A stretch of 64,000 nt of DNA from Myxocyprinus asiaticus (lineage: Eukaryota > Chordata > Actinopteri > Cypriniformes > Catostomidae): contig NC_059385.1 in assembly GCF_019703515.2 (NCBI RefSeq), forward strand, positions 32,722,501-32,786,500, in the 5' to 3' direction. This document shows, piece after piece, positions 12,863 to 23,165 of the stretch. The stretch's first letter is position 1. Each line of letters starts with the position of its first letter. A program made the translations under genes and the position numbers. The notes beneath the pieces are model-generated. The model did no database searches and was not told the origin of the DNA. It saw only the letters and a list, made by a program, of their open reading frames with translations.

Positions 12863-13929
12863 AGCAAAAAGTTTCCGTTTTTCAGGACACTGTATTTTAA
12901 AGATAATTTTGTAAAAATCCAAATAACTTTACAGATCTTTATTGTAAAGGGTTAAAAAAGAACATGCACCTGTGGAACGGTCAGCCCTGGTGAGACAAAA
13001 CCACGACTCGTCAGTGAAGAGCACTTTTTGCCAGTCCTGTCTGGTCCAGCGAAGGTGGGTTTCTGCCCATAGGCGATGTTGTTACCGGTGATGTCTGGTA
13101 AGGACCTGCCTTACAACAGGCCTACAAGCCCTCAGTCCAGCCTCTCTCAGCCTATTGCGGACAGTCTGAGCACTGATGGAGGGATTGTGCATTCATGGTG
13201 TAACTCAGGCAGTTGTTGTTGCCATCCTGTACCTGTCCCACAGGTGTGATATTCGGATGTACCGATCCTGTGCAAATGTTGTTACACGTGGTCTGCCACC
13301 GCAAGGATGATCAGCTGTCCTTCCTGTCTCCCTGTAGTGCTGTCTTAGGCGTCTCACAGTACGGACATTGCAATTTACTGCCCTGGCCACATCTGCAGTC
13401 CTCATGCCTCCATGTAGCATGCCTAAGGCATGTTTACGCAGATGAGCAGGGACCCTGGTGTTTTTCAGAGTCAGTAGAAAGGTCTCTTTAGTGTCCTAAG
13501 TTTTTATAACTGTGACCTTAATTGCCTACCGTCTGCTAGCTGTTAGTTTCATAATGACCGTTCCACAGGTGCATGTTCATTAATTGTTTATGGTTCATTG
13601 AACAAGCATGGAAAACATTGTTTAAACCCTTTACAATAAAGATCTGTAAAGTTATTTGGATTTTTACAAAATTATCTTTAAAATACAGTGTCCTGAAAAA
13701 GGGACATTTCTTTTTTTGCTGAGTTTATATACACACATACCAGCCCATTCCTTTTGTTCTTTGACCTTGCCTGTTCCTGATTCCTGTCTGCCTGTTCCTT
13801 GCCTGAATTGTTCACCTTCGCTGACTGAACACCTGTTGATGATCTATAGTAAAGTACTTTGTTTGATCTTACTCGCCTGTCTCAGAGTATTGCTTTTGAG
13901 TCCTGTTCTGATTCTGAGCTGTGACAAGT
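12690..13929 (+). mobile_element. Probable solo LTR split by a Tc1-like insertion
   Basis: 12690-12859 and 13728-13929 read together as one LTR-like sequence: C-rich U3-type text, a (CA)n tract, then CCTGTTCCTGATTCCTG, a TAAAGTA signal near 13850 and a 3' end GAGCTGTGACA. No coding sequence flanks it, so it is likely a solo LTR of a gypsy- or BEL-type element. It lies in the last intron of the SAM gene. The left end is uncertain. Confidence 0.45.
12860..13727 (-). mobile_element. Tc1-like element, internally deleted
   Basis: Terminal inverted repeats of about 100 bases begin CTCAGCAAAAAG at the left and end TTTTTTTGCTGAG at the right. A second inverted pair, GAACATGCACCTGTGGAACG with its reverse at 13555-13578, lies inside. 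The transposase is on the minus strand: 13420-13205 encodes MRTADVARAVNCNVRTVRRL, the helix-turn-helix region. The frame then decays and reaches the first catalytic aspartate (LFTDES) near 13020 before the right-hand two thirds of the gene is lost. The same family is common in salmonid and cyprinid genomes. Confidence 0.9.
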
Positions 13930-14044
13930 AAAGCATTTGACACTTTGCCCAAGGTAGTTTGAGATGAGTATTGATGTATTTAGCCATTTTAGGTTGCTGT
14001 TAGTATGGTTTGCAAAGTGATGTGTGCAGTACTACATTACTTAC

Positions 14045-14172
14045 ATGCTTGAATTCAATGAAAGACTTCACATTTTCTTCCAAATTTGGTTTGAACATTT
14101 TCTTCCCACTTTTGTAGACAGGGGTTGGCAAGATCACAGGAAGCAGTCTAAGTGCAATATCATCTTGGGCTT
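14045..14172 (-). pseudogene. SAM gene exon 9
   Basis: The acceptor is CTGCACAG and the donor AAGCAT|GTAAGT. The frame is open and encodes ALRLLPVILPTPVYKSGKKM and then VKSFIEFKH, a familiar block before the C-terminal exon. No lesion was seen. Confidence 0.75.
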
Positions 14173-14272
14173 CTGTGCAGATTAATATTTTGTATCATTT
14201 TGTATAATTTAGTAATTTTATTGTCATTTATACTTAGCAACAACTATCAGCTCTATGTTTTCTCAACTGTAC

Positions 14273-14417
14273 CTGGAGGCAAATTGTCTATGTTGGAGTG
14301 AAGCTCCTGAGCCTTCCTCTCCTGGCTGGCAAAGTGCAGGATTTTGTCTTTAAAACTCAAGGTCTAAGTTTCAAATAGCCTCTCTGCATGGAACAACACC
14401 GAGAAGTCTTGTGAAAT
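14273..14417 (-). pseudogene. SAM gene exon 8, with in-frame stop
   Basis: The acceptor is CATTTTCAG and the donor CCAG|GTACAG. It starts ISQDFSVLFHAERLFET and then meets TAG where the family normally has tryptophan (TGG). The frame resumes with TLSFKDKILHFA. The stop looks like a single G to A change. Confidence 0.75.
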
Positions 14418-14798
14418 CTGAAAATGACAAATCAGTAGTGCATTAACTTCCAGTTAAAAACTTCAAAGGCAATCCCCTGTCTTCAGCCTTTATTGAAAGT
14501 GTGTTTAACCCATTGCATAGCTGTGCAGCTGCACAAATAGAAGAGGCAGTTTTCTATTGTTATAGCCCTTCACTTATGATGATTTCATAATTTGCATTGT
14601 GCGACGATGTCATGGGTGTGTTTACATTCTGTGGAGGACAGGTTGAAACGCTATGCAGAAATGCTGTGCACTGTAGCAAAGTGAATAAAAATACAGGCAA
14701 TGCCACATGTGTAACTGTTTTGCTGTGTAATGGGCGTAACACTGACAACCAAAAGGGATTTGGACTTTCTGAACAAAGATGCACAGATTTGGACCTAC

Positions 14799-14992
14799 CA
14801 TGCCTGGGGTATCAAGGAGTCGAGGGAATTCACAAGTTATCTCCTCAATAGATTTACCCCCGTTATCCCTTATCCAATTAGCCCTGTGGATGGCTGTTTC
14901 CTTCATGTATTCAGCAACTTGGTTAGCTGGCCACATATTGTTTTTGAGCCATTCTGCAAGTTGTACTGCCCTATCAGACGAAATACTTGGCT
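14799..14992 (-). pseudogene. SAM gene exon 7
   Basis: The acceptor is TTACTTGTAG and the donor GGCATG|GTAGGT. The frame is open over 194 bases and includes VQLAEWLKNNMWPANQVAEY, a HRANWIRDN segment and EFPRLLDTPGM. No lesion was seen. Confidence 0.8.
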
Positions 14993-15074
14993 CTACAAGT
15001 AAAACAAAACATTTTCAACAGATTTTCAAACAAGCATTTTAAACAAGCTATCATTAAACTGTATTTACAGATAA

Positions 15075-15770
15075 CCCATACACAGTTGTGGAAAAAGTGT
15101 TCAGATTCTTAAGTAAAAGTACCAATAGAGTAACTATTACAAGAAAAAGTCCTGCATTAGGGTATTTCAATTGTTAGCAGCAAAATGTAGTTAAAGTATT
15201 GAAGTAAAAGTTTTTCTGATTCTATATGACTAATGACATTAGATTATTTATACTGAAGCATCAGTGTGTAAGCAGCATGTTACTGTTGTAGCTGCTGGAG
15301 GTGGAGCTAGTTTGAACTACTTTATTTACAGTTTTGTATACATGGACACCAGACAAATCTGAGGGGTTGTGAGATGATTAATGGGAGAGGAATGAAGTTC
15401 TGATACACAAATCTGTTTTCAGTTTTTGAACTTTTTCTCTAATCTTTGATTTTTGGTGAGATATTGGATCATTTAAACATTTATTGAAATGAAACCATGT
15501 GACAAGTTTAGAGGGAAAAATCACTATTTGGTGGAGCTGTTAACAACTCATAGACATCTGAAATGTGACCCTGACTACACACTGCTTTCTGTAAGACATC
15601 AGAAGCCAAAAAGGTTGGAAACCACTGGATTAATCTTTAACAATGTGTTGTATTTTAAAGCTTGTTACATTATCCATTGTGTAAAATCTTCATCTTAAAA
15701 GTAACTAGAAGCTAAAGCTGTCAAATAAATGTAGTGTAGTAGAAGTACAATATTGTCTCTATCCAAAGTT
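15075..15770. repeat. Teleost interspersed repeat with AGTAAAAGTA motifs
   Basis: The left part has GTGGAAAAAGTGTTCAGATT and AAGTAAAAGTACCAATAGAG, the recurring text of a widespread fish non-autonomous DNA repeat. The right part ends with AAAGTAACTAGAAGC and AGTAGAAGTACAATA. It has no coding capacity. It lies in the SAM gene intron between exons 7 and 6. I do not know its formal family. Confidence 0.45.
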
Positions 15771-16061
15771 TAAAAAATGCACCCACCAACACCTCAAAAC
15801 TCATTGAGTTGTATATTATTCAGCATGTAACTCATCCTCCCACCACAAACTGTGGTTTTTACATTTCTGTTTGTGTACGGACAGAGCCAGGCTAGCCATT
15901 TCCCCTTGCTTACACTCTTTGTTAAGCTAAGCTTACATGTTGTGACTCAAACTTTGTAATTATATCAATCTTATCATGTCATTCAATGAAATTTAGAAAA
16001 TAAGGGCATTTCCCAAAATATAGAACTTTTATTTTTAGTGAAAGAAATCTAAACTTTTTAC

Positions 16062-16218
16062 CTGGTATAACCAAGATGCTGCTCATGGCTTGTTGAGCAT
16101 CATCCTTCTCATGGTTTGTGCCATTTTCACGGTGGATTCTCTTCCTGACATTTCTTAAGCGTTCCTCCAGGAAGCCAGTAGCTGGACGATATCTATGCCC
16201 TGGGCTGTACCATGCCTC
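16062..16218 (-). pseudogene. SAM gene exon 6
   Basis: The acceptor is TTTTTAG and the donor CCAG|GTAAAAAG. It has 52 codons plus one base with no lesion, beginning EAWYSPGHRYRPATGFLEER and ending SSILVIP. The aromatic start followed by GFLEERLRNVR is characteristic of the fish family. Confidence 0.8.
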
Positions 16219-16330
16219 CTAAAAACACAGAATACGTTAGTATCCTGTGAATGTTACAAGGCCATAGCTCCCTTTGTTCCTTTTAGAATGAGCAGCTTTA
16301 GAAATGTGGCTATAAGAAACTTGTACTCAC

Positions 16331-16414
16331 ATAGCCTTTAACCTGGGAGTCCTTCAGACAGGGAAACTGCTCAAAAAGAGATGCAGCCAACAATATCTTT
16401 TTTCAGCGGATGGG
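16331..16414 (-). pseudogene. SAM gene exon 5
   Basis: The acceptor is TTCTAG and the donor TAT|GTGAGT. The encoded text includes AASLFEQFPCLKDSQVKGY. A run of six A near the start leaves the frame one base short. Seven A would read through cleanly from exon 4 to exon 6. Confidence 0.7.
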
Positions 16415-16711
16415 CTAGAAAGAATTCATGCAAAGGTCATACATCATTACAATACAGATATGAAAGTATTTTCAGCAGTAGACAGACATAATCCAATATG
16501 GGAGCTCATGCAGCTGCCCCAAGTCAAGTTGGCTGCACTAATACAGTGGTCTTATTGATACATGATAAAGCCTGTTTTGTATTTGTTTGTTTCAGTGACA
16601 ACTCTAACATGAAAGAACCCTTAAAATGGCCAAAATTCACTACCTATCACAAAAATGTATATGCAATAAAATATACTTTTCATTACTGGCACTTTAAAAA
16701 TACATACATAC

Positions 16712-16851
16712 ATTTCTCCAAAGCGGTCCATAAGGTGTGAAACTAGTATTCTGACCATGCATCTCCATTGTTTTATAGATAATGTGCTCTGCTCAAGACT
16801 GGCCAAAAGGTCCTTGCCCTCGAGGCTGCTCATTAGGACCTCACAAATATT
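16712..16851 (-). pseudogene. SAM gene exon 4, conserved helical body
   Basis: The acceptor is TTTACAACAG and the frame begins NICEVLMSSLEGKDLLASLE, followed by a stretch containing RCMVRILVSHLMDRFGE. This is the recognisable early body of the family. The donor is GAAAT|GTATGT. The length is 46 codons plus two bases. Confidence 0.7.
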
Positions 16852-17615
16852 CTGTTGTAAAAGTCATAGAAGCATTATTTTCAAAACCAGCTGCAGATCC
16901 TAAAAATGTTGAAGTATCTATGCAAAAGAACCAGAACTACTAGATTGCTTCATTGACCTTGCCCCTTTATTTACATACTTGTATTATTTAGATCCACTTA
17001 GAATATTGACTAAAGACAACTGCTAGTACAAAGAACAATAAATAGTTCCTGTGTCTATCCTCTTGCTGCTAATAAGCATTTCAATAGCCAATGTAAAAAT
17101 CATTCCAAAAAAGCTATTCTATGAAAACAATACGGTGACCAAGCATTATGCACACCACATAATTTTTATTGGACACTCTTCTTATCAACTACCTCTAGTT
17201 TAAAGTTCAGTTGTTTGAAGTCTAAACCAAACTATTTGCAAAACCATCATATTGTCCAGAGACACATATTCAACACACAGAAGTCAGTCATGTGAAAGAA
17301 AAAAAAATTAGTCTACTCGCTGTACTCTGATATGGTCTGTTTAATGCTACTCCTCTTACTCCATTGTGAGCTGTGTTAATATGAAAGGGAAGTTGCAAAT
17401 AACTTTTTGTATGGGAGTTTGGGCATATCCCTGTTCCAGAGTTTCATATTTGGCAGTTGATTAATGTTTTTACTCACCCACTTAATAAAATAAGTGTATA
17501 AATTAGTTAGTAAAACCATGGTTAGTTTTTGTAGGGGTGACTAAACTGTGTTGCACCTGAATGCGCTTCATTTTATGTAAATTAAATTGAAGTTTAGAAA
17601 GGCAAAAACACATAC

Positions 17616-17717
17616 TAATGTTGGCTGTTCCTCCACTGGCATACGAATTTCTGCTTCACGTTGTTGGTCCACAGGAGGTCCAGTTGTTGATCCACTTTGG
17701 GTCTGCTCTGGACTTGG
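17616..17717 (-). pseudogene. SAM gene exon 3, linker
   Basis: 34 codons in phase 0, beginning PSPEQTQSGS and ending VEEQPTL. It is rich in Q, E, P and T with no domain. The acceptor follows TTATATAAG and the donor is ATTA|GTATGTG. It is placed by phase and order rather than by conserved motifs. Confidence 0.55.
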
Positions 17718-18046
17718 CTTATATAAAAGTGCATGGAAACAAAGGTTACCTACATGGACACTGTTTCATTTCTAAAATATAGCTACAATATGACTCATTT
17801 TTACTACATGTGATAGTGCTAGGATGTGACCTTAATTTGTGAATAGTGTAGTATTGTAACATCTGCTACATATACTTACACAGAGCATTGCAAAACACAC
17901 ACACACACACTCAAAGGTGAATCACAGATTGTCTTATTCAATAAAAAAGCTTGCATCTCCAGTATTATGTACAGGTGTGTGAACAGCCCCCAAAAAAAAA
18001 AAAAAAAAAACCTGTAACCTGGAAGTTCAAGTTGAAAAGGGGACAT

Positions 18047-20516
18047 TTAAAACAGCCGGTAGCGTATGGACACATAGTGATTGTTGTCCCTTTCCTTGTA
18101 TGACCTCACAACATGGAGAGGATGGTAATCATCAATGGAGTCAACATCAACAGAGTCAGTGGCAGTACTGGGAGAGACACAGCATGCAAAATAGTGTCTT
18201 TCAAATCCTACTGTGTCCCATTTCCTAACAATGATCTTGATGATGGACTCAAAAACCACAATCATCTGGATTGTTCCAAACTGAGGTTCACCATCTGGAG
18301 AATGAGACACAAGGAGAGTCATCCCTGGCCGATATTCTGTCTCTTTCCACTTCACCCAAGAGGGTATGTACACTTCAGTAAATAATGGAGTATGCTCAAA
18401 TCTGTGCTTTTTTTTTTGACCTGATCAAATTCGTCAATGGAAGAAAGTGGAGTGCTGCAACCAGGACCAACTTCTTTGTGATGTGTAAATATGTGATCAG
18501 ACAAAACACTGTAACACAGCAACATCTGATGTCTGAAGGCCATTGTTTTACAAATGTTGCGGAAGTTGCATGTGACATGGTCAAGCCTTTTAAAAAAGTC
18601 ATGCTTGGCCTCAAACGCATAGACCATTAGTGCACCAGAGGGCCCAGTCTCCTTATGGCACCAGGATAATGCAACATGAAATTATGCTTTGGCTTAAGAT
18701 GTCTGTCAGGGAACAGTTCTAGGAAGAGGCTGTGGTGCTCATCAATGAGACATCTAAGAAATATCACTGCTTCTTCTGTTAAGGCTGGAGAAAAAATGTA
18801 TTCCATGCAGGTCAACAAAAGCAGCAGGAGCTCCCAGTGTTTGTTCCCCTCAGGAATGAGATTCCCTATCATCAAAGGGAGTAGCCTTAACAGGCACCAC
18901 ATTTGTGCTGCTGTCTGCCTCATGGCACTGTCAGGTGTTTTTAGTTCATGGGGTTGGATTGTGGATGGCTTGTAGGCACTGTCACAGAAGCCATGATCAT
19001 AACTTGTAATTCGGTAATTAACCTGGTCTAAGGTTATTACCTTCTGTGAGATAAGAGAGCCTAGCACTAATTTAGGTTCATACGCACCTATCCCTTCTAG
19101 GATATCATGCATGACATCTTGTCTGTCAAATGGAAGTATTTCAGGTTGTTCAAAATGCTCTGTCTTTTTAGGCCAGTTTCTGTTGGATTACTTTGCACCA
19201 GATCTGAAAGATGGTTGCCCTTATTCCTAAGTAGTGAAGGATCATCTATTGTTTGTGCTCGCATTACTTGTTTCTTCACATGGCACCAGTGGCAAACGCT
19301 GTTCCCAGAGAAGCTCTCTGTATAGCCAAGGATTGCATTTAGCCCCAAATTATCCCCACAAATTTGGACAACCCAAACCTTCAATGTGCCTTTGAAGTGT
19401 GCTGTGTCTACTTCCACGCCATTTGTTTCCAAGTCCTTGATATCATCAACAATTGACTTCAGGACAGCATCTATACCATAGGTTTTTGGCATCATCTGCC
19501 TTATACACTGCCAAAAGAAAATGAGAATCAAGACTTGAAAGGCACTCTGGAGGAAGACATTTAATAGTGAAATAGATGAATCCCAACTTGTGGACTGAGG
19601 TCTTGGAGCCAAGTGGATTAACCATTTCACAGTCATCATTATACAACAGAAGAGGAAAAGAGGGCTCGGTGGGAAAAACAGAACTTGTTTTCAACACAGT
19701 GGTATCATCCAGACTGTTCGAGTCACTAATACACTCCATTATCTTCTCCATTGTCCCTGGACTCTCAAGAATGAGTTTCAGTAATGGCAGCAAAGGAATC
19801 CTTTGGAAAGTATCCTGCACTGCCACCTGTTTTACAGTCCCTGTCTGTGAGTCCCTTTGCTGGGTGTATGAGACACCAGGGAGAGGCTGCTCTACTGGCT
19901 GAACTAGGTACCCTGTTTGAGCAAAGTATTTCATTTGCTTGTGTTCAATCTCCAAGCACTGAAAGCATTTTGCATTTGCAAAATGCTGATTCAGCTGTTG
20001 GCCATCAGGAGTCTCACTTTGGCCAATCCTTTGTAAGAATGGCATGGTCTGTCTTTGTAAACCACCAACAATATCAAAGACCAGACTAGATGTTTGCTGA
20101 ACTACTGAGTTGACAGTAGATAAGGTCATAGATGATTTTTCCCTCAGCTTTGCTAAAAACAAGGCCACTCTGTCTGTGATAGTGTTCTGCTCTAACTCAT
20201 CCCATCCCATGTCATCATTAGCAGCATTGTCTTCCTCCTCGTAGGGCTGACTGTCAGAAGTCAGAGGTCTGCTGTCAGTCAGTGTCCCAGGCAGGTGTGT
20301 TGGCTGGATGGATTCTTCTGCTTCAGCCTCTACATGGTGCTGGAGCAGGTGTCGCTTAAATGATCTGCTGTAATTAAATGTCCTGTGACACCCAGCTTGG
20401 CCACACTTAAAATAACTTGATGAACTATGTACATTATGCACTCTCCTTAGGTGAGAAAACAAAAAGCGAACATTGGTCCCAACAGTCTTTTTGCACTTAA
20501 AGCAGATATATCCCAT
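18047..20516 (-). pseudogene. C2H2 zinc-finger plus transposase-like protein (possible CACTA TNPD/tnp2 relative)
   Basis: The start is the ATG at 20516 (MGYICFKCKKTV). Two zinc fingers follow: one with CFKC and later H...H, and a classical one C-x4-C-x12-H-x4-H (about residues 35-60). A long acidic and polar linker comes next, then a transposase-like body with CHWCHVKKQ, MHDILEGIGAYEPKLVL, HYPGAIRRLGPLVH and FEAKHDFFKR. The HDxLEG and HYP...GPL blocks resemble animal CACTA/tnp2-type transposases; this is from memory and unverified. The unit is intronless and is broken by about four lesions: frameshifts near 19485 (run of five A), near 19120 and near 18611, a stop at about 18627 and a shift at the run of ten A near 18415. 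It lies wholly inside the SAM gene intron, same strand. Confidence 0.7.
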
Positions 20517-20541
20517 CTTAAAAGTAAACTTCTTCACTCAC
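20516..20541 (-). promoter_or_regulatory. Splice donor of SAM exon 2 directly before the zinc-finger start codon
   Basis: The donor GTGAGT occupies 20541-20536 and the zinc-finger ATG is at 20516, only 19 bases further on. Splicing at this donor would remove the zinc-finger/transposase frame and join exon 2 to exon 3. Failure to splice would leave that frame as the next open frame in the same transcript. Confidence 0.5.
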
Positions 20542-20638
20542 AACAAGCAGCTCTAAAAACGTAGGCCTATCTTTGGTATCATTGTTTTGAGTGAGATTTC
20601 ATCAAGCAGCAGGAGAGTTTCTTTATCGATGTGTTCAT
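20542..20638 (-). pseudogene. SAM gene exon 2, second half of the SAM domain
   Basis: The acceptor is CTTTACAG|ATGAAC and the phase joins exon 1 as GAT. It encodes DEHIDKETLLLLDEISLKTM then IPKIGLRF, a good match to the second half of a SAM domain. A TAG appears at 20555-20553 after a run of five T. One more T would give an uninterrupted frame that ends in phase at the donor TTGTT|GTGAGT (intron starts at 20541). Confidence 0.7.
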
Positions 20639-20993
20639 CTGTAAAGAGAGGAAGAGAGAAGAGATGAGACGAGAATTAAAGAGAGGAATGTATTTTAATT
20701 TCAGGAAAGCATTGCAACATATAATTTATTGTATACTGCCTTTTTGGTTTTTCATTGTCCTGTTTTTTTCAGACTTGTTTTTTTCACTCAGTGTTTTAGG
20801 GATAGGGTCAGAGCGCAATGTGGCACTTTTGAAAACTGGCTTACCCAGAGCGCAGTGGGTTACAATTAACAGAGGATCAGGAAAAAAAAATGCTTTGATA
20901 TGCCTCATTATAAATCTCACAGATAACTTTGGATATTACAAGATAGATAAACAGAAGTGCATTTTCATTTTATCTAGATAAAATAAAGTTTAC

Positions 20994-21060
20994 CTTTAAA
21001 GCTTGGTATCAGGACTTCCAAGTTACATTCTTTCAGCTTCTCCTGGACAAAATTATCCAT
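20994..21060 (-). pseudogene. SAM gene exon 1, first half of the SAM domain
   Basis: It opens with ATG and encodes MDNFVQEKLKECNLEVLIPS plus three residues. The donor reads AAAG|GTAAAC. The exon has 22 codons plus one base. A possible upstream splice acceptor (CTTTCCACAG, ending near 21083) suggests a 5' untranslated exon further right. Confidence 0.75.
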
Positions 21061-21289
21061 TAGCTGTTATTCTGCACCCTGTCTGTGGAAAGAAGGACAA
21101 AGAGGCCGAGCTGTGAGTTTTAAGTGGGCATCACATATATCTTAGAAAAAAGCATTTAACATGAGACAAAAGGGTCTGTATATCAAACAGATGAACATAT
21201 GATACAATACACTTAACTTGACTTTGAGCACACATGCACATTTTTTATTATCCATGACTGACAAAAAGACAGCTTTGCACATGTAGGGC

Positions 21290-21720
21290 TTTACTGGTTG
21301 TTTAGATCAGTGTTACTATCATAAATAATGAATAATTATTTCTTTAGTTATTAATTAATATTTAAATTAATTAATTGAATCTAACTCATTAAAACCTCAA
21401 ATGGGGCTCCAGTAAATGTAGTGTGCTGCATTTAGGAGCAGGTTTGGTTATTAGCAATAATTAATAATTATCAAAGATAATTATTAATTATTAAAATCAA
21501 TAGAACATTGATGAGAATAATGTTAGCTTTTTTAATCCTTTAAATCAACAATTATCAAAGATAATCGATGTTAACATCAATGAAACATTAATTAAAATTA
21601 ACACTAGCTTATTGATCATTCAAATTCAACAATCATCAAAGATAATTATCAATTATCAAAAATCAATAGAATATTAATAAGGATTAACATTGACGGGGCA
21701 CCACCCTGGAATCAGGGACT
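21290..21720. repeat. AT-rich repeat with TTAATAATTATC units
   Basis: The interval repeats AATTATCAAAGATAATTAT and AATCAATAGAA(C/T)ATT(G/A)AT with small changes at least three times. It leads into GGGGCACCACCCTGGAATCAG, text that recurs in fish LTR-type repeats. It may be the 3' part of the long LTR that follows. Confidence 0.4.
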
Positions 21721-23113
21721 AATAACCAGATAGTATAACAGTCTCAATATTAGATTGTTTTCTTAGGAAAATCGACATCCGAAGAATATAGATTTTCAGG
21801 AAAAAAACAATGAATGAAGGCTTGAATCCGAGCACTGTCATCCCGTCAGCATGACACAGGCGTATGCAAAACAAACCAAAACAATTCTTTTTGTAATATA
21901 AACAAAGTTTATTTATGCAGTAATATCAATTAAGAATTAATACAATGCAGTCAATAAACTTCCGACTTACAACTACAAACTAAACAGTGATATGATTAGA
22001 TATGGAAATCAAAATAATCCTATAACACATGAGGGTGTGTGTGTGTGTGAGAGCGAGTGAGTGTGTGTGTGTGTGTGTGTGTGTGGTTAGTACGAAAGAG
22101 AGAGAGAGAGAGAATTAAGTGACGGCCCTAAAGCCAATTTCGCGATCGTGGGAGAGAAAGCAGCTGTTAGTTTATCACTCAGAGACGCGTGGATGGCTCG
22201 TATACAGTCCTGCGTTTTTTTATTCTTTAATGGATAAACTCAGTTTGCCGGTCTCACCCGCGATGGTGGAAAATGTACAACAGTCCAATTTGGTTGGACC
22301 ACAATACAACAAATCTCATTCGTGATAATTAGTACCCTGAGTATTAATAATGAGCGGACATGGTGGTCCGTAAACTGTACAAGCAAAAACCTTGAAACAC
22401 AAGAATAACACACTATAATATTCTATCTCTGCCCAGATGTATACCTCTTACTTGAATCGTATGAGGACGTAGAATGTGTGTTCATCCGTCCTTTAACTCT
22501 GACCCGGTTCCTTGAGGCTCGGGTGATGACGGGAGGCCGGCTGCTGATTCTCGGCGGGCTGGCGGAGAACTCAGAAATGTCGACTTGATTGAAGATGGAA
22601 GAGAAATCTTTAATCTCTTCACTTCTGCAGGCAAACGGATGAAGATGCGGATTGCTCGGCGGTCTCCTTCGGATCCGTTAGAGTGTTTGGTTGAACACAG
22701 AGTAATCTCAACTCGTCTAGCAAGATGGAGATTGTATGGCCACAGTTTCAAGTCGGACGTTACTTCCTTGTGCCACGAAGCTGCACCTGAGAGCAGCGAT
22801 GAGCTGCGTCTACACCCGGCAAGCAAAGCTGCTGGTAGCAAATCCCGGAAGCATTTCAAAGGTATTTCTACTCCTGATGATGTCATGGTTTGAGGGACGT
22901 TCTGTTGTGTGCCTCATCCAATAGGAGTTGAGAGTTTGATCCTTTAGTGAGCAAGGCTTCATGGGATTTGTAGTCTGTTTTGGACTCCCTTTGTTTGATT
23001 TTGGCGCGATTTTTATTAGTAAGATTTACGACTTGGTATGTGGGGGCTGAGTTAGGTTTTACGACTGTGTAAGGCCTGCCTTTGTCTTCTATCTGAATAC
23101 ATGAGGCCCAACA
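21721..23113 (-). mobile_element. LTR-like repeat A, head-to-head with repeat B
   Basis: Read on the minus strand, it starts TGTTGGGCCTCATG at 23113. For about 740 bases (to 22370) it is a diverged copy of 23166-23949 in the opposite orientation. It continues through (GT)n and (GA)n tracts (22031-22115) toward 21721. TG at the start, a TATA-type box in the partner and no coding capacity fit an LTR. The left end is not defined. Confidence 0.5.
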
Positions 23114-23165
23114 TACATAAGTGCACCTTCTAAAACTACAGATATGTCACACAGCAACTCACTCA

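Larger units (their letters stand above)
12209..21060 (-). pseudogene. SAM-domain protein gene (SAMD3-like fish family), ten exons, degraded
   Basis: The exons were chained by GT/AG sites and phase: 21060-20994, 20638-20542, 17717-17616, 16851-16712, 16414-16331, 16218-16062, 14992-14799, 14417-14273, 14172-14045 and 12511-12209. The product would be about 472 residues: an N-terminal SAM domain (about residues 5-52) that usually mediates protein-protein contacts, a polar linker, then the conserved body and the C-terminal block (AFVVV...DICFKHFFYVLDINFP...WEFLQ) typical of this expanded fish family. Phases agree at every junction if exons 2 and 5 each regain one homopolymer base. Exon 8 has an in-frame TAG, and the exon 10 acceptor reads GG instead of AG. 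The biochemical role of the family is not known to me. Confidence 0.75.

Noticed and set aside
12828..13735. A coding gene across the (CA)n region (12666-12914)
   Set aside because: The frame is proline- and threonine/histidine-rich only because of LTR U3 sequence and the (CA)n tract.
18047..20516. A normal host zinc-finger gene
   Set aside because: It is intronless, sits inside another gene's intron on the same strand, and has transposase-like motifs; a transposon origin fits better, though domestication elsewhere cannot be excluded.
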